A stretch of DNA of 15,012 bases from positions 1-15,012 of the forward strand of contig JBBINX010000058.1 of NCBI GenBank assembly GCA_037443685.1, in the 5' to 3' direction. This document shows positions 1 to 7,184 of this stretch, one piece after another (within the stretch, counting starts at the first letter, position 1; every line of letters starts with the position of its first letter). Made by a program: the position numbers and the translations under genes. The stretch is from JAHJRJ01 sp037443685 (GTDB lineage: Bacteria; Bacteroidota; Ignavibacteria; UBA10030; BY39). The notes under the pieces are model-generated. The model made no database searches. It was given only the letters and a program-made list of their open reading frames with translations, and was not told the DNA's origin.

Positions 1-674
1 ACCTATACGACATCATAAGCGGGCAGGCGCGCACAAACCAAATATACGGTTTCCCATTAATTGAAATCTCTACTGAGTTAATGCAACCGTGGGAATACGC
101 TGTCAAAAGATTAATAGACATATCTGTATCATTCTCGATACTTTTTCTCGGTTTACCAATTTGGATTCTTTTGGCTATTGCGATTAAACTCGAATCGAAA
201 GGAACAATATTTTATACTCAGGAACGTGTTGGAAAAGATGAAAAAATTTTCAAGATCATAAAGTTTCGTTCGATGGCTCAAGATGCCGAACATAAATCAG
301 GACCGGTTTGGGCAAACAAGGATGACCCTAGAGTCACCCGCGTAGGAAAATTTTTACGCAAACTTAGATTGGACGAAATTCCGCAATTCATTAATGTTTT
401 AGATGGTCATATGAGCTTAATTGGCCCTAGACCTGAAAGACCCTTTTTTGTTGAACAGCTTTCTAAAGAAATACCTCTTTACAAACGACGGTTAAAAATT
501 CGACCCGGTATTACCGGATGGGCGCAAGTAAAACATAAATACGATGAAAGCATTGAAGACGTTAAGAAGAAAGTCCAGTACGATTTATTTTACATAGAAA
601 ATATGTCGTTAAGGATGGACTTTAAAATTATTTTCCATACTATAGCTGTGGTTTTATTAGGTAAAGGACATTAA
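1..674 (+). CDS. Polyprenyl-phosphate sugar-1-phosphate transferase (WcaJ/WbaP-type), 3' part only
   Basis: Membrane phosphoglycosyltransferase that moves a sugar-1-phosphate from a nucleotide sugar to undecaprenyl phosphate, the first membrane step of surface-glycan assembly (family knowledge; the sugar is unknown). The frame is open from base 3 to the TAA at 674. The 26 codons before the first ATG (81) read as the usual linker between the Rossmann-like CoA_binding_3 domain and the catalytic domain (LYDIISGQ, then NQIYGFPLIE), so the true start is off the window. Of the 223 visible residues, about 35-60 form the KRLIDI membrane hairpin. The core follows: QERVG, KFRSM, the catalytic Asp-Glu pair D124-E125 in LDEIPQ, SLIGPRP at 138-144, then RPGITGWAQ and the YDLFYIEN tail. 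All key motifs are present, so it looks active. It heads the visible glycan cluster. Confidence 0.93.
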   Translation, partial: LYDIISGQARTNQIYGFPLIEISTELMQPWEYAVKRLIDISVSFSILFLGLPIWILLAIAIKLESKGTIFYTQERVGKDEKIFKIIKFRSMAQDAEHKSGPVWANKDDPRVTRVGKFLRKLRLDEIPQFINVLDGHMSLIGPRPERPFFVEQLSKEIPLYKRRLKIRPGITGWAQVKHKYDESIEDVKKKVQYDLFYIENMSLRMDFKIIFHTIAVVLLGKGH

Positions 675-733
675 TTCAGAAAAATCTAAAATCGTATTTC
701 AAACCTCGAAAGATAAATCAAATTTAAAATAAT

Positions 734-1873
734 ATGGCACATATGAACTTACAACTAGTTGACTTGGTCAATCAATACAAAAAAATTAAACCCGAAATTG
801 ATGCGGCAATACATGCTGTACTCGATACCGGTCACTTCATCCTTGGCAAAACGGTTTCAGACTTCGAGTTCAATACCGCAAAATATTTAGGTGTAAAACA
901 TGCAATCGGATGCGCCTCAGGCACAGATGCGTTACAGGTTGCTCTAATGGCTCTTAACATCGGACCTGGAGACGAAGTAATTACAACTGCTTTTACATTC
1001 GTTGCAACAGTAGAGACGATAGTCCTGTTAGGTGCTAAACCGGTTTATGTCGATATCGAATCGGATACTTTCAACATCGACCCGGCAAAAATTGAAGCGG
1101 CAATTACAAAAAATACAAAAGCAATCATACCCGTTCATCTATATGGACATTCAGCAGATATGGATCCGATAATCGCTATCGCGAAAAAACACAACTTGAA
1201 AATTATCGAAGACACTGCACAAGCTATGGGCGCTGAATACCTGTCTTATGAAACAGAACATCCTAAAGTGAAATGGAGAAAAGTCGGAACTATCGGTGAC
1301 ATCGGCTGCATTAGCTTTTTCCCAAGTAAAAACTTGGGGGCATACGGAGATGCGGGGATGTGTGTAACTGACAACGATGAACTTGCTGATAAATTACGCA
1401 TGATTATTGTCCATGGTTCAAAGGTTCGCTACTACCACGAATTATTAGGAGTCAATAGCCGGCTCGATTCTATCCAAGCTGCCGTCTTGAATGTGAAGCT
1501 AAAATATCTAGATGAATGGAACCACGCCCGCCGTAAAGCAGCCGTTCTTTATAATGAACTTCTCGAGAATATGCCTGTGAATATACCGAAAGTTAAAAAC
1601 TATACTAAACATATATACCATCAATACACTTTGCGTGTCCTGAATCGTGACCAATTAGCCGACTATCTCAAATCGAAAGGAATACCTCACGCTATCTACT
1701 ATCCGGTGCCTCTTCATCGTCAAAATGCTTATGCACATTTTTCTGCGACAGATTTGTATTTACCAGTAACAGAACAAATGACGAAGGAAGTAATATCATT
1801 ACCGATGCACACAGAATTGTCTTATGAGATGCAGGAATACATAACATCAGAGATAAAAAACTTTTATAAGTAA
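734..1873 (+). CDS. DegT/DnrJ/EryC1/StrS family sugar aminotransferase (PLP-dependent)
   Basis: Fold-type I PLP aminotransferase, 379 residues, the normal family length. Such enzymes transfer an amino group, usually from glutamate, to a nucleotide-linked keto sugar, giving an amino sugar for surface glycans. Visible motifs are the N-terminal LVDLVNQYKKIKPEID, the cofactor-phosphate region GCASGTDAL, TTAFTFVAT, PVHLYG, the PLP-contacting aspartate in IIEDTAQAMGA, and the Schiff-base lysine K199 in FFPSKNLGAYGDAG. The opening resembles enzymes of the WbpE/WlbC kind that act on UDP-hexuronate derivatives, but the substrate cannot be read from sequence. The start could be ATG 734 or ATG 743; neither has a clear ribosome binding site. 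It sits 59 nt after the sugar transferase and 22 nt before the next glycosyltransferase, consistent with one operon. Confidence 0.93.
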   Translation: MAHMNLQLVDLVNQYKKIKPEIDAAIHAVLDTGHFILGKTVSDFEFNTAKYLGVKHAIGCASGTDALQVALMALNIGPGDEVITTAFTFVATVETIVLLGAKPVYVDIESDTFNIDPAKIEAAITKNTKAIIPVHLYGHSADMDPIIAIAKKHNLKIIEDTAQAMGAEYLSYETEHPKVKWRKVGTIGDIGCISFFPSKNLGAYGDAGMCVTDNDELADKLRMIIVHGSKVRYYHELLGVNSRLDSIQAAVLNVKLKYLDEWNHARRKAAVLYNELLENMPVNIPKVKNYTKHIYHQYTLRVLNRDQLADYLKSKGIPHAIYYPVPLHRQNAYAHFSATDLYLPVTEQMTKEVISLPMHTELSYEMQEYITSEIKNFYK

Positions 1874-1895
1874 AACAAATCTAGTGAGAACCGAA

Positions 1896-2612
1896 ATGCC
1901 AAGAACATTAGTTGTAACACCGACATACAACGAAGCAGAAAACATACAAAAACTTATCGAGTCGGTTTTATCCCAACACTCCGATATCGAGATTCTTGTT
2001 GTTGATGACAACTCGCCAGATGGCACACAGGCGATAGTCGAGCGGATGCATTCAAATAATCCTCGCATACACTTGATGAAGCGAGCCAGAAAAATGGGAT
2101 TAGGAACAGCATACGTCGCGGGTTTCAAATATGCAATTGAAAAAAAATTCGATTATATATTGGAGATGGATGCAGATTTTTCTCATAACCCGAACGATAT
2201 TCCTAATTTTCTAGAAAAAATTCAGGAATACGACGTTGTTCTCGGCTCAAGATACATCGGAGGCGTTAGAATATTGAATTGGCCCATACGCAGACTCATT
2301 CTATCGTACGGAGCAAGTCTATACACGCGGATTATCACAGGTTTACCTATAAAAGATGCCACGGGAGGTTTCAAATGTTTCCGAAGAAACGTTTTGGAAG
2401 CGATTAATTTAGATAGTATCAAATCTAATGGATATGCATTTCAAATCGAAATGAACTTTAAAGCGTGGAAAAAAGGATTCAAAATCTTTGAGTTACCTAT
2501 AATTTTCATCGATCGGACTTCGGGACAATCGAAAATGTCTAAAAAAATTGTTTACGAAGCTGTTTTCCTTGTATGGAAACTTAAGTTCCGAAGTATTTTT
2601 AATAAACTATAA
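1896..2612 (+). CDS. DPM1-like polyprenol monophosphomannose/glucose synthase (GT2)
   Basis: Family 2 glycosyltransferase resembling the catalytic part of dolichyl/polyprenyl-phosphate mannosyltransferase, which loads a hexose from a nucleotide sugar onto a polyprenyl phosphate. The 238-residue protein is a single GT-A domain: PTYNEAENI at 9-17, VVDDNSPDG at 35-43, metal-binding DAD at 92-94 followed by FSHNP, GSRYI, the ATGGFKCFRR motif, and a C-terminal QSKMSKKIVYEA. There is no C-terminal GtrA-like membrane domain, as in short DPM1 forms. A GTG at 1884 lies in frame and would add four residues, but homologues usually begin right before a TLVV-PTYNE opening, so ATG 1896 is preferred. The gene follows the aminotransferase closely, and the next gene starts 4 nt after its stop. 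The sugar donor is not determinable. Confidence 0.9.
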   Translation: MPRTLVVTPTYNEAENIQKLIESVLSQHSDIEILVVDDNSPDGTQAIVERMHSNNPRIHLMKRARKMGLGTAYVAGFKYAIEKKFDYILEMDADFSHNPNDIPNFLEKIQEYDVVLGSRYIGGVRILNWPIRRLILSYGASLYTRIITGLPIKDATGGFKCFRRNVLEAINLDSIKSNGYAFQIEMNFKAWKKGFKIFELPIIFIDRTSGQSKMSKKIVYEAVFLVWKLKFRSIFNKL

Positions 2613-2616
2613 TGCT

Positions 2617-4605
2617 ATGGATCTATCCATTATCATAGTTAACTATAACGTCCGTCCTTTTCTAGAGAACGCTTTAAACTCAATCCGTCGAGCCGTTGGC
2701 AATCTTGAACATGAGATTTTTGTTGTAGACAACGCATCGGACGACGGCAGCATTGAGATGGTGTGCGAAAAGTTTCCCGATATTATCCTTATACAAAACA
2801 AAACGAATTTAGGTTTTTCAGCAGCAAATAATATCGCTTTGAAACAGTCGAAGGGAAAGTTTATAGTTCTATTGAACCCCGACACTATTGTTCAGGAAGA
2901 TACTTTTTCTAGTTTAATCAACTTTTTAGACCAGAACCCTAAAATAGGTTTAGTGGGATGCAAAATCCTCAACCCTGACGGAACAATCCAGCTTGCCTGC
3001 CGAAGAAGTTTCCCTACACCGTGGATTGCATTAACTAAAGTAACAGGGCTAAGTACACTTTTCCCAAAAACCAAACTTTTCGGTAAATACAACTTGACCT
3101 ACTTGAACCCTGATGAAACTTATGAAGTAGATGCAATCAGCGGGTCGTTTATGTTTTTAAAAAGAGAAGTTTATGAAAACATCGGCGGTCTAAATGAAAA
3201 ATATTTCATGTACGGAGAAGACCTCGACTGGTGTTACCGAATACAGAAAGCGGGATGGAAAATATTCTATTACCCACAAACGCAAATCATTCACTATAAA
3301 GGCGAGAGTACACGGCGAAGCAACACAGACGAGCTAAAGATGTTCCACGACGCGATGCACATATTTGTCAAATCACATTTAAATCACTCATTTTTAATTT
3401 TATCTATCTTACGACTCGGCATCGTTGTTCGTTCATGGTTAACAAATTTGATCCGCTTGGCAAAATATTTAATATTTCCAATTCTCGATTGGGTACTTTT
3501 TTTAGTAGCTCTCATAGTGGGTTCGTTATTAAGGTTTGATAAAATCGTAACTGTTCCACCCTATGCAATTTTGCCCATAATCATCGTTCCCGGCTTGATT
3601 ATTATATTAACAATTTTATTTTCAGGCGGTTATACAAGGTATAGATACTCCTATTTGAGGATTGCTGTATCGGTGTTGATTGGTTTCACAATAATCTCAG
3701 CATTGACATTTTTCTTTAAACAATTTGCATTCAGCCGGATGGTTGTGGCCTATGCCGCAACCGTGTCTGTTGTCTTATTACCCGGCTGGAGATTGCTATT
3801 ACATTCGTTGTTCAGTTTTGGCAACGTTTCAAAAGGAAAAATCTTCGGCCGCAAGACATTGATTGTTGGTGTTGACCAAAACGCACAACGACTATTACAA
3901 AAATTGAGGTCAAATATTGGAAGTCGTTATAATATTGTAGGCTTAATAGACACAACTCATAAGAATATTGGCGATAAAGTATTGGGAATAGAAATCGTCG
4001 GAAGCATAGAAAATATAGTTAAATTAATTGATGAGTATCGAATCAGCGATGTAATTTTCTCATCTGAATCTTTGTCATATCGTGATATTCTATCTATAAT
4101 TTCTAGAAGCAGAAATCGGGAAATAAATTTCCGGATGGTTCCGAATAGTATGGAAGTAATAATCGGAAAAACACATATCGATCAACTCAATGAAATCCCT
4201 TTAATCGACATCGATTACAAACTGCATAGTCCGTTAAACCGATTTACAAAACGCCTTTTTGATTTGGCGGGTTCAATAATTTTACTTGTACTATTTTCAC
4301 CCACTAAGCAAGCATTTAAGGAAAAAATTCATTATAATTTACTACCGTTTGTACTCTCAGGTAGATATAGTTTGGTTGGTCCACCGATAGATAATACAGT
4401 TTCAAATGGACCAATAGATAACATTGATATATATATACAGAAACCAGGTCTTACTGGTCTGTACCAGATTAATCGCCATGAGGGTATTTCACTAGAAGAA
4501 ATTGAAAATTATAAAATATATTATGCAAAAAATTATTCTGTACTGCTCGATATAGAAATAATTTTAAAATCAATTATTTTTTCGAATAAAAATAAAAAGA
4601 GATAA
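2617..4605 (+). CDS. Fusion: GT2 glycosyltransferase + membrane/Rossmann + degenerate phosphoglycosyltransferase
   Basis: Predicted 662-residue inner-membrane protein. Residues 1 to about 270 are a rhamnosyltransferase-like GT2 domain (SIIIVNYN at 4-11, VVDNASDDGS at 36-45, NPDT at 87-90, GEDLDW at 200-205). About 283-400 hold four hydrophobic segments, and about 407-530 a Rossmann-like domain starting GRKTLIVGVDQNAQ. Residues 538-662 resemble the catalytic domain of sugar-1-phosphate transferases: KRLFDLAGS at 545-553, GRYSLVGPP at 582-590, KPGLTGLYQ from 609. The last three modules copy WcaJ/WbaP architecture, but only 43 residues separate K545 from G588, against 106 in the intact enzyme at the window's left end. 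The QERVG, KFRSM and Asp-Glu segments are missing, so this half should lack transferase activity (inference). An in-frame ATG at 2548 lies inside the previous gene. ATG 2617, directly before the GT2 strand, is the likelier start. Confidence 0.88.
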   Translation: MDLSIIIVNYNVRPFLENALNSIRRAVGNLEHEIFVVDNASDDGSIEMVCEKFPDIILIQNKTNLGFSAANNIALKQSKGKFIVLLNPDTIVQEDTFSSLINFLDQNPKIGLVGCKILNPDGTIQLACRRSFPTPWIALTKVTGLSTLFPKTKLFGKYNLTYLNPDETYEVDAISGSFMFLKREVYENIGGLNEKYFMYGEDLDWCYRIQKAGWKIFYYPQTQIIHYKGESTRRSNTDELKMFHDAMHIFVKSHLNHSFLILSILRLGIVVRSWLTNLIRLAKYLIFPILDWVLFLVALIVGSLLRFDKIVTVPPYAILPIIIVPGLIIILTILFSGGYTRYRYSYLRIAVSVLIGFTIISALTFFFKQFAFSRMVVAYAATVSVVLLPGWRLLLHSLFSFGNVSKGKIFGRKTLIVGVDQNAQRLLQKLRSNIGSRYNIVGLIDTTHKNIGDKVLGIEIVGSIENIVKLIDEYRISDVIFSSESLSYRDILSIISRSRNREINFRMVPNSMEVIIGKTHIDQLNEIPLIDIDYKLHSPLNRFTKRLFDLAGSIILLVLFSPTKQAFKEKIHYNLLPFVLSGRYSLVGPPIDNTVSNGPIDNIDIYIQKPGLTGLYQINRHEGISLEEIENYKIYYAKNYSVLLDIEIILKSIIFSNKNKKR

Positions 4606-4607
4606 AT

Positions 4608-5558
4608 ATGCCAAAGATTATATTAGAATTTGAAAAACCAATATTTGAACTTGAACAAAAAGTTCAAGAGATGAAAAAGCTTGGTGAAAGTATCGATTTA
4701 AAAAAAGAAATTAAATCGGTCGAAGAAAAACTCGAGCAAATGCGAAATGTTATATATAAAAATTTAACGAGATGGCAAAAAGTACAAATTGCCCGGCACC
4801 CTGAACGCCCGTACACACTCGATTATATTGAGATGATGACTACGGACTTCGTGGAACTTCACGGCGACAGAAGTTTCAAAGACGATAAAGCAATTGTAGG
4901 AGGTTTTGCTCTACTTGCGGATGAACCGGTGATGATTATTGGTACACAGAAGGGCCGCGATACAAAACAAAATATATACAGAAACTTTGGCATGCCAAAC
5001 CCAGAGGGATATCGGAAAGCACTGCGACTGATGAAATTAGCGGCTAAATTCAATCGTCCGATAATTACAATGCTCGATACGCCTGGTGCATTCCCCGGGC
5101 TTGAAGCTGAAGAACGGGGACAAGCTGAAGCGATTGCACGAAACCTGATTGAGATGTCGCATATGCCGACTCCAATGATCGTGCTAATAATTGGTGAGGG
5201 GGCATCGGGTGGTGCGTTAGGAATTGGTATGGGTGATAGAGTATTGATGCTCGAAAATTGTTGGTTCACAGTAATTTCACCAGAGTCATGCTCCAGCATA
5301 CTATGGCGAAGCTGGGAATATAAAGAAAAAGCTGCCGAAGCACTAAAATTAGCCGCCGATGATCTTTTAAAACAAGGCATCATCGATCGCATAGTACCCG
5401 AACCATTAGGTGGCGCACACCGACACCCTGCCAAAGCTGCATCGATCGTAAAAGATATTTTATTGGAAGAAATTAAAAAACTCAAAAAGATTCCACCCGG
5501 TAAATTGATTGAAAAAAGAATAGATAAATATTCTAAAATGGGTGAGTGGGACGAATAA
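4608..5558 (+). CDS. accA: Acetyl-CoA carboxylase carboxyltransferase subunit alpha
   Basis: Alpha subunit of the carboxyltransferase half of acetyl-CoA carboxylase. With AccD it transfers the carboxyl group from carboxybiotin to acetyl-CoA, giving malonyl-CoA for fatty-acid synthesis in the cytoplasm. The 316 residues match the usual bacterial length (about 319 in E. coli). An N-terminal helical region contains FELEQKVQEM. The crotonase-like core follows, with FVELHGDRSFKDD, GTQKGRDT, TPGAFPGLEAEERGQAEAIA, the glycine-rich GEGASGGALGIG, and ISPESCSSILW; the tail contains GGAHRHP. No zinc finger is present, as expected for alpha rather than AccD. The ATG comes 2 nt after the stop of the glycosyltransferase fusion, so the two are probably cotranscribed and perhaps translationally coupled. 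accD is not in the window. Confidence 0.97.
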   Translation: MPKIILEFEKPIFELEQKVQEMKKLGESIDLKKEIKSVEEKLEQMRNVIYKNLTRWQKVQIARHPERPYTLDYIEMMTTDFVELHGDRSFKDDKAIVGGFALLADEPVMIIGTQKGRDTKQNIYRNFGMPNPEGYRKALRLMKLAAKFNRPIITMLDTPGAFPGLEAEERGQAEAIARNLIEMSHMPTPMIVLIIGEGASGGALGIGMGDRVLMLENCWFTVISPESCSSILWRSWEYKEKAAEALKLAADDLLKQGIIDRIVPEPLGGAHRHPAKAASIVKDILLEEIKKLKKIPPGKLIEKRIDKYSKMGEWDE

Positions 5559-5732
5559 GAACAGTTATGAGATATGAGATGTAAAGTTTAAACAGAGATT
5601 GAACAACTCGGAAACAAGAAGAAAATTCGAAGATGAGATTTCAGATTCCAGATGTCAAGTTTAATAACTAATAGCTCAGCGCTCTATGCTCTTTTACCTT
5701 TTCACAGATTATAAATATCAATTGATTGATTA
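5559..5732. repeat. Intergenic region with degenerate GAGAT-type direct repeats
   Basis: This 174-nt gap after accA is the only sizeable break between 1884 and 8521. It holds two near copies of a 15-mer: agatgtaaagtttaa at 5577-5591 and agatgtcaagtttaa at 5650-5664, differing at one base. Both are preceded by purine-rich GAGAT/AGATT words (5571-5580 and 5634-5649). A CT-rich stretch with ctctatgctctttt follows around 5681-5695. No coding frame, clear hairpin terminator or recognisable promoter was seen. It looks like a remnant of simple interspersed repeat sequence, but origin and function are unknown. Confidence 0.4.
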
Positions 5733-6155
5733 ATGCTCACACACACAACAAATATTCGTGTTCGTTATGCTGAAACTGATCAGATGAATGCGGTTTATTA
5801 TGCTAATTACTTTATATATTTTGAACAAGGGCGAACTGAGCTGCTTCGTACAATCGGCTTAGCTTATACAGAACTTGAAAAAATGGGATACATACTTCCG
5901 GTTATTGAAGCACACGCCAGATATTTCAAGTCAGCGGCTTACGACCACCCGATAAATGTCATCACAATTTTAAGAAGTGTGCCAACTGCAAAAATTGAGA
6001 TAGAGTATGAGGTTCGTGACTCTGAAACAGATCAACTAATAGCAACAGGATATACTATTCACGGTTTTGTAAAAGCGAATACACGTAAACCGACACGCGC
6101 TCCGAAATCTTTCATAGATCTTATAGAAAAAGCATTAAGTCTGAAAGAAAACTAA
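5733..6155 (+). CDS. Acyl-CoA thioesterase, YbgC/FadM (4HBT hotdog) family
   Basis: Single hotdog-fold thioesterase of 140 residues, the usual family length. Such proteins form multimers in the cytoplasm and hydrolyse acyl-CoA thioesters; the exact acyl chain is not predictable. The signature RVRYAETDQMNAVYYANYF runs from about residue 9, with D16 as the expected catalytic aspartate, followed by FEQGRTELLR (the helix with conserved Glu and Arg). The usual Gly after DQM is Asn here (N19). Tol-Pal genes, the classic ybgC neighbours, are absent, so a Tol-Pal link is not supported. It lies 2 nt upstream of the next small gene and likely starts a tight group with it, nadC and the flippase. No clear ribosome binding site precedes ATG 5733. 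Confidence 0.9.
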   Translation: MLTHTTNIRVRYAETDQMNAVYYANYFIYFEQGRTELLRTIGLAYTELEKMGYILPVIEAHARYFKSAAYDHPINVITILRSVPTAKIEIEYEVRDSETDQLIATGYTIHGFVKANTRKPTRAPKSFIDLIEKALSLKEN

Positions 6156-6157
6156 AT

Positions 6158-6325
6158 ATGCTAATTGAAGACTTCCTAAAAATACTTGTCTGTCCGAAAT
6201 GTCAATCGGAATTAGAATACATCAAGGAAGAAAACAAACTGAGATGCAAAAACTGTGAAAAGATATACCGAATTGAAAACGATATACCTATTATGATAGA
6301 TGAGGAGAGAAATGGCGATGGATGA
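6158..6325 (+). CDS. Trm112/YcaR-like (UPF0434) small zinc-ribbon protein
   Basis: A 55-residue gene reading MLIEDFLKILVCPKCQSELE at its start, then RCKNCEKIYRIENDIPIM. Four cysteines (C12, C15, C30, C33) form two CxxC knuckles expected to bind one zinc, and the closing IYRIENDIPIMI pattern is typical of the Trm112p-like/YcaR family. In eukaryotes and archaea Trm112 activates methyltransferases. The bacterial members are poorly characterised, so no partner is claimed. The ATG comes 2 nt after the thioesterase stop. Its last codons overlap the beginning of nadC (in a different frame) by up to 26 nt depending on the nadC start. The close packing suggests translational coupling. It is short and easily missed by length-filtered gene calling. 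Confidence 0.88.
   Translation: MLIEDFLKILVCPKCQSELEYIKEENKLRCKNCEKIYRIENDIPIMIDEERNGDG
6303..6307 (+). promoter_or_regulatory. Ribosome binding site deciding the nadC start
   Basis: AGGAG inside the 3' end of the zinc-ribbon gene. It lies 4 nt before ATG 6312 and 10 nt before ATG 6318, but downstream of the alternative ATG at 6300, so it argues against 6300 as the start. It is one of few good Shine-Dalgarno sequences on the plus strand here. Confidence 0.5.
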
Positions 6326-7184
6326 TATTTTAAATGACAGCCGGATAAGTCGTATGATTCAAGAAGCTTTAATCGAGGATATAGGTTTAGGCGATATCAC
6401 AACAGAATCAATTGTTAATAGTACAATTTTAGGAAACGGTGTAATATTAGCTAAAGATAATGGTGTAATATGCGGACTCGATATTGCAACATTAGTATTT
6501 CAATTTGTCGATCCAGAAATTACTCTCTCTAAACTGGTCAATGATGGAACACGTATTGATGCGGGTACTGTCATAGCTAAAATCCACGGTCCGCTCTCAA
6601 ACATATTAAAAGCTGAAAGAACAGCATTAAATTTTTTACAGCGTATGAGTGGTATTGCAACACTTACTCGACAGTTTGTTGGCGCCGTGGCAGGAACAGA
6701 TGCAAAAATTACCGATACTCGCAAAACCGCTCCTTGCTTACGCTTAATAGATAAATTAGCTGTTAAAACCGGCGGCGGTATTAACCACCGCTTTGGTTTA
6801 GACGATATGGTATTGATAAAAGACAACCATATCGAAGCGGCAGGTAGCATATCAAAAGCAATCGACCAATGTTTGTCGTATTTGAGCGCTAGTAATATTA
6901 AAGTTAAAATCGAAGTTGAGACAAAAAATTTAGACGAAATCAGAGAAGCCCTCAAGTTCGACGGTATACACAGAATCATGTTCGACAATTTCACTATCGA
7001 AGAAATGCAGAAAGGCGTAATATTAGTAAGCCGCAAGGTTGAAACTGAAGCATCGGGAAAAGTTAATCTCGAGAACGTACAAAAAATTGCCGAAACAGGT
7101 GTCGACTTTATTTCAATAGGAACGTTAACACATTCCGCGAAAGCACTCGATATATCATTGGACGTTAAACTTATTCCCAGATGA
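6312..7184 (+). CDS. nadC: Nicotinate-nucleotide pyrophosphorylase (carboxylating), quinolinate phosphoribosyltransferase
   Basis: Cytoplasmic enzyme of de novo NAD synthesis: quinolinate plus PRPP gives nicotinate mononucleotide, CO2 and pyrophosphate. About 290 residues, normal length. Motifs are the N-terminal EALIEDIGLGDITTESI, AERTALNFLQRMSGIAT, TDTRKTAPCLRLIDKLAVK with R137 and K138, GGGINHR, the active-site LIKDNHIE, the VEVET-like IEVETKNLDE, IMFDN, and the C-terminal ISIGTLTHS barrel-end motif. The common Gly of TTPGLR-type sequences is Cys here. ATGs at 6300, 6312 and 6318 are all in frame; 6312 or 6318 fits the AGGAG site best. The stop overlaps the flippase start (ATGA). No nadA or nadB is in the window. 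Confidence 0.95.
   Translation: MAMDDILNDSRISRMIQEALIEDIGLGDITTESIVNSTILGNGVILAKDNGVICGLDIATLVFQFVDPEITLSKLVNDGTRIDAGTVIAKIHGPLSNILKAERTALNFLQRMSGIATLTRQFVGAVAGTDAKITDTRKTAPCLRLIDKLAVKTGGGINHRFGLDDMVLIKDNHIEAAGSISKAIDQCLSYLSASNIKVKIEVETKNLDEIREALKFDGIHRIMFDNFTIEEMQKGVILVSRKVETEASGKVNLENVQKIAETGVDFISIGTLTHSAKALDISLDVKLIPR

Noticed and set aside
2548..2616. Upstream in-frame ATG extending the fusion protein by 23 residues
   Set aside because: It lies within the coding end of the DPM1-like gene and the added residues do not belong to a GT2 domain; ATG 2617 immediately precedes the conserved first beta strand.
4859..5485. 208-residue open frame antisense to accA
   Set aside because: It is a shadow of the strongly conserved accA frame, with Ser/Ile/Ala-rich low-information sequence and no family features.
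6300..6311. ATG 6300 as the nadC start
   Set aside because: The only Shine-Dalgarno sequence (6303-6307) lies after it, and the conserved NadC N-terminus does not need the extra residues; it remains possible but less likely.
6717..6740. Cysteine in the TRKTAPCLR motif of NadC as evidence of a changed function
   Set aside because: The position tolerates variation and all neighbouring catalytic motifs are intact; a single substitution is not enough.
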